Assembly (NCBI RefSeq): GCF_004114955.1
Contig: NZ_CP030053.1
Location: 2,356,001 to 2,420,000, forward strand
DNA: 64,000 bases
Source: Bradyrhizobium guangzhouense
GTDB lineage: Bacteria; Pseudomonadota; Alphaproteobacteria; Rhizobiales; Xanthobacteraceae
Reading direction: 5' to 3'
The notes under the pieces are model-generated. The model searched no databases, was not told the origin of the DNA, and saw nothing but the letters and a program-made list of their open reading frames with translations. Of the stretch, positions 26,125 through 35,486 are shown in pieces. Position 1 is the stretch's first letter. Each line of letters begins with the position of its first letter. The translations under genes were made by a program, and so were the position numbers.

Positions 26125-27051
26125 ATGTCCTGGAGACGTCTTGGCTTGGTCTACGTTCCGGATGGCACGCTCTCATGGGCGCGGAGCCATGCGGCTCTGG
26201 CCACTCCGCTTCATCTCGTCGGGGACACCTTCCGGGTGTTCTTCAGCTCACGGGATGCTGACAAGCGTTCGTACGTTGGTTGGGTGGACGTCGAGATCTG
26301 CGAAAGGCCCCGCGTCTTGGACGTTGAGCGCGGGGCTGTGTTAGCGCCGGGCCCTGATGGCACGTTCGACGACAGCGGCATCGGCATCGGCAGCATCGTC
26401 GCGACGGATGGCGAGCTTTTGATCTACTATATGGGCTGGAATCTCGGGACGCGCTCGCCATGGCGGAACGCTATTGGACTTGCACGATCCAGTTCCAAAG
26501 GCGGCCCTTTCACGCGATTTTCGCCTGGTCCGATCCTGGATCGTTCACCGGAGGACCCTTACACCCTTTCTTATCCGTGCGTGTTGCGGCTCGGTCCTCA
26601 AGATTGGCGTATGTGGTATGGTTCGAATCTCGCTGCTGCAGTCGGCAACGCCGACATGCAACATGCGATCAAGCAGGCGCGGTCGACCGACGGAATTCGT
26701 TGGACACGCGACGGCCGGACTGTCGTTGGGTTCGCCGACGAGACCGAATATGCACTCGCGCGTCCGAGCGTGATCAAGGTCGGCAGCGCGCTACTGATGT
26801 GTTTCGCTTGCCGCGGGCCGCACTATCGCATCGGCGCTGCAGCCTCGCAAGACGATGGGACAAAGTGGACGCGGATCGACTCGACGATGGGACTTGATGC
26901 ATCCGATAGCGGCTGGGACAGCGAAATGGCCTGCTACCCGGCCTTGTTCTGGCACGCCGAACGACTTTGGATGGCTTATAGTGGCAATGGCTATGGGGCG
27001 ACTGGGTTTGGCCTTGCCGTGTGGGACGGACCCCTTTCGCTGCCTATCTAG
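26125..27051 (+). CDS. Beta-propeller glycosidase-like protein (GH32/43/68 fold)
   Basis: 308 residues beginning MSWRRLGLVYVPDG. Recurrent blades with WxR, LIYYMGWN, WRMWYGSN, LLMCFACRG and LWMAYSGNGYG, and the spacing of Asp residues, suggest the five-bladed propeller of glycoside hydrolase families 32/43/68/130 or related glucosyl-type transferases. Candidate acidic residues are in PDGTFDDSG and SEDPYTLSYP-like stretches, but catalytic assignment is uncertain. No signal peptide is present, so it should be cytoplasmic. The position directly after a NeuD-like gene points to sugar precursor processing or side-chain synthesis rather than nutrition. Confidence 0.65.
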   Translation: MSWRRLGLVYVPDGTLSWARSHAALATPLHLVGDTFRVFFSSRDADKRSYVGWVDVEICERPRVLDVERGAVLAPGPDGTFDDSGIGIGSIVATDGELLIYYMGWNLGTRSPWRNAIGLARSSSKGGPFTRFSPGPILDRSPEDPYTLSYPCVLRLGPQDWRMWYGSNLAAAVGNADMQHAIKQARSTDGIRWTRDGRTVVGFADETEYALARPSVIKVGSALLMCFACRGPHYRIGAAASQDDGTKWTRIDSTMGLDASDSGWDSEMACYPALFWHAERLWMAYSGNGYGATGFGLAVWDGPLSLPI

Positions 27052-27123
27052 GTAATCTTCCGCGCACTCCGGTAACTGCAAGCAGTGGACGCGGAAGCTA
27101 CGCAAGAGGTCCGTTAGATCTTG

Positions 27124-28197
27124 TCAGGCCGATCGGGCTGCGGAGGCCCGAAGCCGCAAGCGCGCCACGACCACGCTTCCGAACCACCGTGCCAATTGCA
27201 CGGCCGGGTCATTGACGAGGTGTGCGAACAGAACAGCGGCCGTTATTGAACCGACGATGACGAGGCCGTCGACTGTAAGACCCCAAGCAATTGATGGGTT
27301 GCTTCGCATCATGGGTTCGCCAACCAAAGAGATCACGGGCCCATGAACAAGATAGAGCGGGAAGGACAGCCATCCAAGCCATTCGGATATTGGATTGCTC
27401 ATGAGGTTGCGAATGGACGGAAGCCTTATCGACCCTGCGATCAGCAAAGGAGCGGCGATCATTCCCCAGGCCAGCACGCTGTAGGGAAACAGAGCAGGAA
27501 TGAGAACGCCGCCAGCAACCGCAGCCAAAGCCGCAATAAAGACGGACATCCTGTCGAGCCAGCCCCGCAGCATTGCGTCGGCAAGTGCAATACCGAGAGG
27601 AAAGATAGCCAGCATCTGACTCGTTGAGGTTTCTGCCATATAGAACATGCTGGCTGCGAGGCCGGCCAAGACGGCTATTCGAAATCTTATCGGCCTGACG
27701 ATGATCGCAGCAGCCAACGTAACTATCGAACCCAGCATTTCCGGCTGCATGGTCCAAAGGGGCCCCGCGTAAGTCTCAAGGGGGCTGTAGCGGAAGAACA
27801 CGTCGAAAAGGCCGAAGGTCAGAAGATGTCTCAGCGTCGGCTCAAACTGGAACAGGAAGCGAAAGTTCGGCAGCCGGTCCGACCTGTCGACCCAGCCTGA
27901 TAGCAAGACGAGGTGCACCAAGAGACAGATGGCAAAGACCGGGATTGCAAGTCTGATATAACGGGCGGCCGCAATGCGAGCAATGCTACCGATCTCACCA
28001 GAGGCCAGATAGCCGACTGAAAGCGAGATCGCTGAAATCACGAAGAAACAGAACACGGCCATGCCGCCGTTGAACGGCAACACATAGCGGAGGTGCGTGG
28101 CCCATGGTACTGGCGACAACCCATCAACAAAGACGTGGAAGAGAACCACGAATACGGAGGCCCATCCGCGCATGCCGTCGAGAAACTTTAGTCGCAC
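27124..28197 (-). CDS. Acyltransferase-3 family membrane protein (OafA-like)
   Basis: 357 residues from a GTG just downstream of GGGAGGG. KFLDGMRGWASVFVVLFHVF is the typical first helix of acyltransferase-3 proteins, and its His (VLFHV) is the conserved catalytic-site His. About ten membrane helices follow (for example FFVISAISLSVGYLA). The family moves acetyl or other acyl groups from the cytoplasm onto exported polysaccharides such as O-antigen or exopolysaccharide. It converges on the NeuD/propeller pair. Confidence 0.9.
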   Translation of the reverse strand: MRLKFLDGMRGWASVFVVLFHVFVDGLSPVPWATHLRYVLPFNGGMAVFCFFVISAISLSVGYLASGEIGSIARIAAARYIRLAIPVFAICLLVHLVLLSGWVDRSDRLPNFRFLFQFEPTLRHLLTFGLFDVFFRYSPLETYAGPLWTMQPEMLGSIVTLAAAIIVRPIRFRIAVLAGLAASMFYMAETSTSQMLAIFPLGIALADAMLRGWLDRMSVFIAALAAVAGGVLIPALFPYSVLAWGMIAAPLLIAGSIRLPSIRNLMSNPISEWLGWLSFPLYLVHGPVISLVGEPMMRSNPSIAWGLTVDGLVIVGSITAAVLFAHLVNDPAVQLARWFGSVVVARLRLRASAARSA

Positions 28198-28472
28198 TAG
28201 CCCTCCCGTTTGCGGGCTTTTCCTAACATCTTTATCGAAGGAACGTCCATGGTGGATGGCGGTCGCAATCGCAAAATTCCGAATGCCGGCCTAGAGTCAA
28301 GCTGGTCTGAGAAGCTCATGCTTGGCGCCCGCCTGTTCTTCGGGGTGTCAGCCCGAGCAGTGCAGGAAGCTCCCGCAAGGCGGCCGGGCTCAAAGACTTG
28401 ATGCGGACTGGTGCGGACTTGACCACCGTCATCGACGCCGACTGCTCAGACTGGCTACTCGATTAATCCGAT
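28198..28472. other. Intergenic region without recognisable gene
   Basis: Between the acyltransferase and methyltransferase genes, both on the minus strand. It probably contains the acyltransferase promoter. Short frames lack coding character. Confidence 0.4.
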
Positions 28473-29114
28473 TCAAGGATGCCGCACTAGGATCGTGAAC
28501 TCGTACAGTCCGTAATCTTGTAGCAGTGCGACGGATCTGCCGTAGCGCGACAGGCAATAGCCGAGCATTAACGAAGGGTCCGCATAGTACAGATTTGGTC
28601 TTCGCCGGTCCTCATCGCTCGACAGGCTCAGGATGTTGAAGCCAAATCCCTTGCGGCCTGCGTCGGCAAGGACATCCATGGTCTGGTGGATATAGTCCAA
28701 CCAGAGCTCGGCCGGGATGGTCCCCTTCACGTTGAAGACCCCGCTGGCGATCGCGAAGTCGGCCGCGATAGCCGGCATGGCGCCGACGTGCCAGCGCCGG
28801 TCCTCACCTTCACCATGCAGGCTCCGCGCCGCCTCGATCATGTCGGGCGCGATATCGTAGCCAATGAATGGGCCGCGATGGCCCGAGCGTCTCAAGAAGT
28901 CCAGGAAGTCGCCAAAGCCGCAGCCGAGATCGATGATCGACCCGTCCGGGTCGTTTTCGATCAATCGCAAAAACTGCCGGTGTCGGAGCTGGTGCGATTC
29001 TGGCCCGTTCCAGTCGACGCCCCGCGCCGTCGCACCGTGGGCCTCGAGCTTGGTAGCATAGTAGGCAGCAACGTCGCTCAGTATCTGGGCTTGGCGCAAG
29101 CTATCGGTGTTCAT
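28473..29114 (-). CDS. SAM-dependent class I methyltransferase
   Basis: 213 residues from the ATG at 29114. SIIDLGCGFGDFLDFLRRSG is motif I of the SAM-binding fold, FIGYDIAPDMIEAAR is motif II with the acidic residue, and the DFAIASGVFNVKG region is the post-core. The start overlaps the end of the upstream glycosyltransferase gene by 14 bp, so the two are translationally coupled. It probably methylates a sugar or lipid-linked intermediate in the adjacent glycan pathway; the acceptor is not known. Confidence 0.85.
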   Translation of the reverse strand: MNTDSLRQAQILSDVAAYYATKLEAHGATARGVDWNGPESHQLRHRQFLRLIENDPDGSIIDLGCGFGDFLDFLRRSGHRGPFIGYDIAPDMIEAARSLHGEGEDRRWHVGAMPAIAADFAIASGVFNVKGTIPAELWLDYIHQTMDVLADAGRKGFGFNILSLSSDEDRRRPNLYYADPSLMLGYCLSRYGRSVALLQDYGLYEFTILVRHP

Positions 29115-30069
29115 GGGGCAAGCCTTGCTTCCGTCCTTGGGTCGTCCCATCGCCGGAACGATAGACGGCGCGAACGACAGTATAGGGTCTGCGCTTGGTC
29201 TCCGCGAGGATACTTGAAATGTAAATCCCAAGAATGCCGAGAATCAGAGTGATGAGCCCACCCAGAAACCATAGCGAGATGATCTGAGAGGTAAAGCCGC
29301 TCACTCCGATCCCATGGGTCAGGTAACGGAATAGAAAGTAGATGACGATGCCGATCGATGTCGTAAAGATCGCCAGCCCCGTGTAAAAAACTAGGTACAG
29401 CAATCGCATTGAGGACGTCGTCAAATGCTTCACGGCAAGATCGACGCGTTTCCAGATCGAATAAGTTGATGGCGAGGCAGCGAGCTTTCCGACAACGATG
29501 GGTATCTGGCGAAATCCGGTGACCTCCCAGAGATCCGAGATGACGAACTCTCGATCGCGATGCTGGATCAGTGCCTTGACGTAATTGGCTGTCATCAGTC
29601 GCGAAGTCACGAGATTGCGCGGCAATGGGCGATCGCCAAGGGCATCGACCAATGCAAAAAATACGGCGCCGCTTATCCGCTCGAGCAGCCCGCCCTTTCG
29701 CTTTTGCTGCACACCATACACGACGTCACAATCGCCCTGGCAAAATCGCTCGTAGAAGCGGGCGAGATCTTCCGGTTGTTCCTCCAAGTCGCTATCGATC
29801 AAGAAAACGAGTTCGCCGGAAGCGTATGCCAACCCGGTCATGATCGCTTTATGATGTCCAAAATTGCGGGACAGATCGACCACGATCACGTCGGGATTCG
29901 AGCTGCGCACCTTCAAGGCAAGATCGAGGCTTTCATCGGGGGAACCGTCGTTCACCATGATCAACTCGACCTCGTCGGCGATCTTGCGCGCGGCCTCGGT
30001 CGCACGCTGGTGGAATTCCTCGATGTAGGGTGCGGAGCAGTAGAGCGTGGTAACAATCGAGAGTTTCAT
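29101..30069 (-). CDS. GT2-family polyprenyl-phosphate glycosyltransferase
   Basis: 322 residues, GT-A fold. KLSIVTTLYCSAPYIEEFHQ opens the domain, VNDGSPDESLDLAL is the nucleotide-binding loop, NFGHHKAIMTGLAYASG is conserved in DPM1/ArnC-like enzymes, and LIDSDLEEQPED holds the DxD metal site. Two C-terminal membrane helices (LLYLVFYTGLAIFTTSIGIV and WFLGGLITLILGILGIYISS) fit the group that transfers sugars to undecaprenyl phosphate. It ends 14 bp inside the methyltransferase gene. It is likely to supply a lipid-linked donor for a GT-C enzyme or a polysaccharide side branch. Confidence 0.88.
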   Translation of the reverse strand: MKLSIVTTLYCSAPYIEEFHQRATEAARKIADEVELIMVNDGSPDESLDLALKVRSSNPDVIVVDLSRNFGHHKAIMTGLAYASGELVFLIDSDLEEQPEDLARFYERFCQGDCDVVYGVQQKRKGGLLERISGAVFFALVDALGDRPLPRNLVTSRLMTANYVKALIQHRDREFVISDLWEVTGFRQIPIVVGKLAASPSTYSIWKRVDLAVKHLTTSSMRLLYLVFYTGLAIFTTSIGIVIYFLFRYLTHGIGVSGFTSQIISLWFLGGLITLILGILGIYISSILAETKRRPYTVVRAVYRSGDGTTQGRKQGLPHEHR

Positions 30070-30536
30070 CAGGCAGCCTTTGTCTTCGGCGGATCGCTGG
30101 CCGCGTGCGTGGAGCGACCAGCCGGGGACTTAGCGCACCGGACACGTTGTGGCTGCAGGGGAAGAATGTTGCTATGCAAAAAGGAGCGTGTCTTTCCGCA
30201 GCCTTGAAGCCGCCTTCCAATGCACATCAGATTTTCATCGATCCACAATTGTTCTAAACCCACCAAGGACATACGACAGGCGGCTACCATGCGCAATTGA
30301 CCGAATGAATCAACCTCGGCGGGACACGTAATAAACATGCACGGCTATTGAACCATTGTCGCAAAGGGAGGGACATAATATGAGAAAGGCCCCGTCCATC
30401 GGTCAGTCTTGCATCCCGTCTTCATTTATTTCCCGAAATTTGGTTGTTTGCGTATCTGTTTGATTCGATGGGCATTCAAGCGATACGGCATTCGTTTCAG
30501 CTGGAAAGAACTTTCAGCCAACAAGGAGGGTTCGTT
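30070..30536. other. Divergent AT-rich intergenic region
   Basis: 467 bp separating the minus-strand glycosyltransferase and the plus-strand beta-helix gene. It is noticeably AT-richer than its neighbours. Both promoters must lie here; no operator or RNA gene is recognised. Confidence 0.45.
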
Positions 30537-31448
30537 ATGCGGCGTTTAGCGTTTCTGGCATTGATCATTGGTCTATTCCTGCCGTTCCTCGCATCAGCTC
30601 CGGCCTATGCTCAGGCATCACGAACCTGGGTATCGGGAGTGGGCGATGATGCTAATCCCTGTAGCCGGACGGCTCCCTGCAAGACGTTCGCTGGCGCGAT
30701 CTCAAAGACCGCGGCGTTCGGCGAGATCAACTGTCTGGATCCAGCGGGCTATGGTGCGGTGACGATTACCAAATCCATTACCCTAAATTGCAGCTCTACG
30801 ATTGGATCTGTCCTGGTAGCGGGTACGAATGGTATCGTCATTAGCGCGGCGACGACCGACAAGGTGGTTCTCCGCAACATCCAGCTTCAGGGGCTCGCGG
30901 GTTCGGCTTCGCCAGGTCTCAACGGTGTGCGCATCCTGAGTGCGGCGTCGGTATCTATCGAAGATTGCGTCATCACCCAATTCTCGCAATCCGGAATCAG
31001 TGATGCGCGAACGGCTGGCAACACACAACTCTATATCCGCAACAGCATCATCAGCAACAATACTGGAACTGGGATAGCTCTCGTCGCGACGGGTCCAAAC
31101 AGGGCCGTTGTGAACGGAGGTCATGTTGTCGGCAACCTGTTCGGCATCGCGGCCGCCAATGGTAACAGCGCTATGGTCACACGTTCGGCATTTTCCGGCA
31201 ACACTACTGGTGTAGAAGCCGACTCGGGTGGCGCCGTCAGCATCGACAGCAGTTCGATTTCAGGGAATGGCACCGGCGTTCAGTCGACCAGCAACATCCG
31301 TTTGTCGAACTCCGACGTCACATTCAACACCACGGGCTTCAATGGAGCGGCCATCACCTACGGCAACAACCGGACTCTAGGCAACACATCGCTTGGAACC
31401 ACGCCCACGGCTGCCGGCGGTGCTGTCAGCAATCTGGGTGAACAATAA
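30537..31448 (+). CDS. Secreted right-handed beta-helix repeat protein
   Basis: 303 residues from an ATG preceded by AAGGAGGG. A clear Sec signal (RRLAFLALIIGLFLPFLASA, cleavage near AYA-Q) is followed by WVSGVGDDANPCSRTAPCKT, containing paired cysteines. The rest is a parallel beta-helix with recurring rungs such as ILSAASVSIEDCVITQFSQS, TQLYIRNSIISNNTGTGIAL and NTTGVEADSGGAVSIDSSSI. Proteins of this kind occur in several copies in Bradyrhizobium genomes. It is predicted to be periplasmic or secreted. Pectate-lyase-type catalysis is possible for the fold, but no catalytic residues are evident. Confidence 0.85.
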   Translation: MRRLAFLALIIGLFLPFLASAPAYAQASRTWVSGVGDDANPCSRTAPCKTFAGAISKTAAFGEINCLDPAGYGAVTITKSITLNCSSTIGSVLVAGTNGIVISAATTDKVVLRNIQLQGLAGSASPGLNGVRILSAASVSIEDCVITQFSQSGISDARTAGNTQLYIRNSIISNNTGTGIALVATGPNRAVVNGGHVVGNLFGIAAANGNSAMVTRSAFSGNTTGVEADSGGAVSIDSSSISGNGTGVQSTSNIRLSNSDVTFNTTGFNGAAITYGNNRTLGNTSLGTTPTAAGGAVSNLGEQ

Positions 31449-31493
31449 ATCCTGCTTGCTTGCGGACAGCTCTCATAGCGCGAAGAGGACAAA

Positions 31494-31516
31494 TCCCGGG
31501 GCCTTGCCCCGGGATC
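31494..31516 (+). terminator. GC hairpin after the beta-helix gene
   Basis: ATCCCGGGGC and GCCCCGGGAT form a perfect 10-bp stem around a CTT loop at 31494-31516. There is only a weak T-rich tail (CTTCG). It lies between two convergent genes and may end both transcripts. Confidence 0.65.
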
Positions 31517-31539
31517 TTCGTGATCAAACGACCCTGACG

Positions 31540-32235
31540 TCAGGGCCCACTTTTTTGGCGGACGAAACGCGGCGCTTCGGGACCGGCGTTAAAGAGTATG
31601 TCGAGCACGCTGACGGCATGCTCAAACTGGCCATGGAGCTGCGGATACTCTTGATATCGTTCGTAGCTCATCCATTCAGTGGCGATACCGGCGGTCGCGA
31701 GCAGCGACTCGTCGAGATAAGCGCGTGCAGATGGGCCGCTAAGATAGCGGTCTGCGCCCGCAGCAGCCGCAATTGCGAGAAGTCGTGCGGTCTTGGTCCC
31801 CTCTGCGGGATAGTCTATATCCCTTACTATACGGGTTCGCATCCCAAGCAGCGCGGCGATTTCTCTTGTGAACAATTCGTTGATGTCAGTGAGAAGCATC
31901 TTCTTGTCGGCGCGCTCGTACCAGCCTTGCACGAGGGGTGCCAGGGTCTCGAAGAAAGGTGCGCGACGGTAGGCCAGTTCCAGCGCGCGCCAGTGCTTCT
32001 CGGCCCAAGGCTTCTCAATCTCGACCTCGTCAATAGCCTGGTCAAAGCGCCCCTTCGTGACGACGGGTATCGTCAGCCACTCCAGCCCGTTAGCGGTTTT
32101 GATCCGGTTTCGATTGTGCCAGTGCCGCTTGACGAATTGCATGCGATCGAAGATGACGTATTCGTCGCACTGTCCGATGAGGTCAAAAAATCCCTTCCAT
32201 GGGATGTAGCAGGATTGGATGATCGAAACTAGCAC
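31540..32235 (-). CDS. WbqC-like family protein
   Basis: 231 residues from a GTG preceded by AGGAA. SIIQSCYIPWKGFFDLI, DEYVIFDRMQFVKRHWHNRN and EWLTIPVVTKGRFDQAI are the defining blocks of the WbqC family, first noted in O-antigen clusters. IDYPAEGTKTARLLAI-type and GADRYLSGPSARAYLDE segments are also conserved. The biochemical role of the family is not established; it is often beside aminotransferases and glycosyltransferases. It is cytoplasmic and of standard length. Confidence 0.92.
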   Translation of the reverse strand: MLVSIIQSCYIPWKGFFDLIGQCDEYVIFDRMQFVKRHWHNRNRIKTANGLEWLTIPVVTKGRFDQAIDEVEIEKPWAEKHWRALELAYRRAPFFETLAPLVQGWYERADKKMLLTDINELFTREIAALLGMRTRIVRDIDYPAEGTKTARLLAIAAAAGADRYLSGPSARAYLDESLLATAGIATEWMSYERYQEYPQLHGQFEHAVSVLDILFNAGPEAPRFVRQKSGP

Positions 32236-32358
32236 TTGCCATTCCTGTCAAGAATTCCCCGGGCGTCGAGGAGCAGGCCTATCTAACTCTTTCCAGCCGT
32301 GTGTAAAAGGGCATTAGCGTTCCGGACCTTTGCTTGATAGCGGCGGGAGGTGAACATG

Positions 32359-33993
32359 TTATTTGGCCGCACCTGCGCAGCTGGCGTTCACCACGGACCA
32401 TAATTCCCCTTTTGTCTTGATCTGCGTCCGAAGCGGCGTCCCAAGATGTTCGTTGCAATACCTGTTCAACAGCGATTGCTGCTCGGGGGCAGCAATCAGA
32501 GGAATGCCCGCCTCGGTTCGCAATCGCACGAGAAAGCCCCGGTGCGCCGCCTCGTCTTTAGTGGGGACAGAGAATGGTGCGAGCGTCAACACTCCCAGGG
32601 CGTATATTCGGGTCGAGCGGACATCGTCCACGCGCGTGAACACGGGAAACACTACTTCATATGGCAGCGCGTCGCCCCAAACGAACGTAGATTCCGGGGA
32701 GCTGAGTTTTTGAAAGCGGGCGAGAGCGATGGCTCGGTCGTTTGCAGCGGCCTCTCCGATGAGATGCCACGCGTTCAAGACGGCACCGGCAAGCAGGGCT
32801 GCGGTCAGGGCGAGGTCCCTCCATCGCGGCAACTGCGGTTGCATGGAGACGGCGGCAATGATCAGCAGTCCGAGCAGGGGGAAGCAGACGCGAGGTGGCG
32901 GAGGTCGTCCGACCGACGCAAATGCAAAGATGGCGGCCAAGAAGAGGGCCCAGACGGCGAACAGGCGGAGCCGCAGCAGGATCATCAGCAGCACGATACC
33001 GACATATGTAAGCGTCAGGAGTAAAGGGCTCTGCGGTACCGCAATAAGGACAGCGAGACTGGAGGCGAGGTTTCTCTCAACGATCGTCCGCGCCGGAATT
33101 TCGCGGACCAGCGAGAGCAACAGCTCCGGATTGGAGAGCTGGGGGTCGACGAAGAACCAATCGCTGATGAGCCGAACGTCGTTCCTGGATAAGCCATGAC
33201 GCTGCATGAGATCCGGACGTTCCAGGATGAATGTGGCGACGCCAAAATCCGTCAGCGGGGCGCGCGCCAGGTTCTGCTGCCGGAAGGCCTGCCATTCGGG
33301 CGACGAATAGGCACGCACGTCAGCGATGGTTGCGCCAGCCATGCAAATCAAGAGCACGGCCGTTGCGAGGTGAGCCAACTGTGAGTTAGCCAACTTTCGC
33401 CACGGAAACAGGGGGAGAGCTACAGCAAAGACCAGAGCCAATTCAAGGTCTCGGATGAGATATGCGAAGAATGCCAGGCAACACGCTGCGACGAGATCGT
33501 AAACCGATCGGCGGCGACAAAAAGCCTGCAGGCCGAGCGCGGCTGCAATACCTAGCAATCCAGCTGTCTCGGTGAACTGCGGAATAAGGATGGGGCGCGT
33601 GAAGACGATGGTCAGGACCAAGGTGGCGACCATCGGCCTGACACCCAGGCGCAGTAAGAAATAGACGGTCGCGGCACCAGCTAAGGCCAGTGATAGCAAT
33701 GTCGCGATGGAGTAGCCGAGTATGCCGTCGACCGAGGGAAGGCTGCGGACGATAATGCCCCACAGTACGTTGGAAAAGAACAGGCGAGCCGAGCCGTGAT
33801 CGGCAATGCCATACCCGTGAGCGACCATCGACATCGCGACATCGTCGTTGGTTTCCCATTTTGGATCGAAAGTTGCACATAGCAGGATCGTCCAGCCGAC
33901 AGCGATTGTCGCGGCCATCAGGAGGTCGCGGCTCGGCGAGCGGTCGCGCATTCCCGGGGTGGTCGGTAGCAGGACTGAAAAACTCATCTTCAT
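32359..33993 (-). CDS. Large multi-pass membrane protein, possible GT-C glycosyltransferase
   Basis: 544 residues and about twelve predicted membrane helices. After the first helix (LLMAATIAVGWTILLCAT) there is an acidic loop, KWETNDDVAMSMVAHG, resembling the periplasmic Asp-containing loop of GT-C enzymes that use polyprenyl-phosphate donors. The C-terminal 130 residues form a soluble domain (FVWGDALPYEVVFPVF). Family membership is inferred only from topology and that loop. It lies next to a GT2 enzyme of the type that makes lipid-linked sugar donors. Confidence 0.6.
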   Translation of the reverse strand: MKMSFSVLLPTTPGMRDRSPSRDLLMAATIAVGWTILLCATFDPKWETNDDVAMSMVAHGYGIADHGSARLFFSNVLWGIIVRSLPSVDGILGYSIATLLSLALAGAATVYFLLRLGVRPMVATLVLTIVFTRPILIPQFTETAGLLGIAAALGLQAFCRRRSVYDLVAACCLAFFAYLIRDLELALVFAVALPLFPWRKLANSQLAHLATAVLLICMAGATIADVRAYSSPEWQAFRQQNLARAPLTDFGVATFILERPDLMQRHGLSRNDVRLISDWFFVDPQLSNPELLLSLVREIPARTIVERNLASSLAVLIAVPQSPLLLTLTYVGIVLLMILLRLRLFAVWALFLAAIFAFASVGRPPPPRVCFPLLGLLIIAAVSMQPQLPRWRDLALTAALLAGAVLNAWHLIGEAAANDRAIALARFQKLSSPESTFVWGDALPYEVVFPVFTRVDDVRSTRIYALGVLTLAPFSVPTKDEAAHRGFLVRLRTEAGIPLIAAPEQQSLLNRYCNEHLGTPLRTQIKTKGELWSVVNASCAGAAK

Positions 33994-34235
33994 TGGTCGG
34001 AGGAACTGTCGGCCTGCCGGTTATACCCACCGCGGCCGATCGGCAAGCCAATCTTCCACGCCTATCATCAGCGGGCATAATGGAACGAGAAAGTAATGGC
34101 AATCGCCGCACCATGTTGGATTGTTGCACCGAGCTTTAAGCATTGGCGAGCGAGACCTCAGGCAAGGCAGGCGTATGGATTTCATCGCCGCTCGATAATA
34201 GTGTGTCTCCAGCATAATCGACGGGACGATGGACG

Positions 34236-34775
34236 ATGAGCACGAACGGCCGCAATCAAGGCCTTAGCAAGAAGTTGTGGCTCCGACGCCGGCTCGTGGC
34301 AGCTAGCCTCGTGACTCTCGTGGCCGCAAGCGGCACTCTTGCCCGGGCCCAATCGCTCGGCCAAGGCATGTCCGCCTACCAGCGCCAGGATTTTGTGACG
34401 GCGTCCCGCATCTTCATTCCGCTTGCGGAGCGCGGCAACGCCTCTGCGCAGACCTATCTCGGTTTCCTGTTCGAGACCGGTCGCGGCGTGCCGCAGAACT
34501 ACACGGAAGCTGCGATGTGGTACCGCCGAGCGGCAGAGCAGGGCGACAGCCGCGCGCAATATTCGCTCGGCCTGCTTTATGATCGCGGTCAGGGCGTGCC
34601 GCGGGACATTGTCGAAGCCTCCAAATGGCTGAACCTGTCGACCGCGGCCTCGCCGCCGCGGGTGCGCGAGTCCCGGGCCCGGATCCGCGACGCCGTCACC
34701 ACCAAGATGACGCGCGGACAGATCGCCCAGGCCCGTCTGCGGGCGCTGGAATGGGCGCCAAGCCGCGAGCGCTGA
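34236..34775 (+). CDS. Sel1-like repeat protein, secreted
   Basis: 179 residues. The N-terminal WLRRRLVAASLVTLVAASGT followed by LARAQS is a signal peptide. Three Sel1-type helical hairpins follow, seen as QTYLGFLFETGRGVPQNYTE, AAMWYRRAAEQGDSRAQYSL and GLLYDRGQGVPRDIVEASKW. The repeats mediate protein interactions in the periplasm. It lies directly beside the type II secretion locus but is transcribed toward the prepilin peptidase gene, so a role in that system is only a possibility. Confidence 0.85.
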   Translation: MSTNGRNQGLSKKLWLRRRLVAASLVTLVAASGTLARAQSLGQGMSAYQRQDFVTASRIFIPLAERGNASAQTYLGFLFETGRGVPQNYTEAAMWYRRAAEQGDSRAQYSLGLLYDRGQGVPRDIVEASKWLNLSTAASPPRVRESRARIRDAVTTKMTRGQIAQARLRALEWAPSRER

Positions 34776-34885
34776 TGGCGTCAGGCCGGGGCCCCGGCAA
34801 ACAAACGAAAACAACCCCATGCACGGTGGAAGTCGGCGGCCGCGATTTGCGCGGTCGTAGCGATTCAGCCTCCGTGCCCCGGGCG

Positions 34886-35482
34886 TTAACCGGGCCAGCC
34901 GCCCAGCCAGTTCAGATACCAGGTCTCGGCCAGCCAGCCGATCCAGATCGATGGCGCGAGGAACAGCCCGAACGGCAGGAACGCTGTCCCGCGCAGCGGC
35001 TTTCCTTGCCATGCAGCATTGGCGACATAGGCACCGATCGCGAGCAGCGCGGCAAACTCGATCACCGCCGCCACCGCCGCAAGATCCAGCCAGGCGCCGC
35101 AGACGGCCGCGAGCTTGACGTCGCCGAGCCCGAGCCCGTCGCGGCCGCGCCAGCGCCGATAGGCCAGCATCAGGAGCAGCAGCGGGAGCGCCACGGCGAG
35201 GGCGCGCGCGACCGGCCAGAGCAGAGCCCGGGCGCCGACATCGGGCACCACGGTGGCAGCGCGGAGCAGCGCGAGTGCGAAGGCGGCACCTGTCAGCTCG
35301 TTGGGGATCAAATAGTGGCGGGCATCATGCGCAGCGATGGCGAGCATCAAGGCGGCGAGGAACGCGCCGTAGATGCCTTCCGCGGCGGGCGCCGTCACGA
35401 GGCTTGCGAACACCCCGACGATCAGCGCGCAGCTGAGGACCAGCGGGGCGCCGATCCCGTCCTGCGCATCGTCCTCGGTCAC
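34886..35482 (-). CDS. gspO: Prepilin peptidase (A24 family, GspO/PilD-like, short form)
   Basis: 198 residues, GTG start, about six membrane helices. The two catalytic aspartates are in AAHDARHYLIPNELTG and GLGDVKLAAVCGAW, the second being the GxGD motif. The N-terminal methyltransferase domain with its zinc-binding cysteines, present in E. coli-type GspO/PilD, is missing, as in CpaA-like and other short peptidases. It should cleave the leader peptides of GspG-K encoded nearby. The start is 4 bp after the secretin stop codon, so it is the second gene of a gspD-gspO operon. Confidence 0.88.
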   Translation of the reverse strand: MTEDDAQDGIGAPLVLSCALIVGVFASLVTAPAAEGIYGAFLAALMLAIAAHDARHYLIPNELTGAAFALALLRAATVVPDVGARALLWPVARALAVALPLLLLMLAYRRWRGRDGLGLGDVKLAAVCGAWLDLAAVAAVIEFAALLAIGAYVANAAWQGKPLRGTAFLPFGLFLAPSIWIGWLAETWYLNWLGGWPG

Positions 35483-35486
35483 GCCG

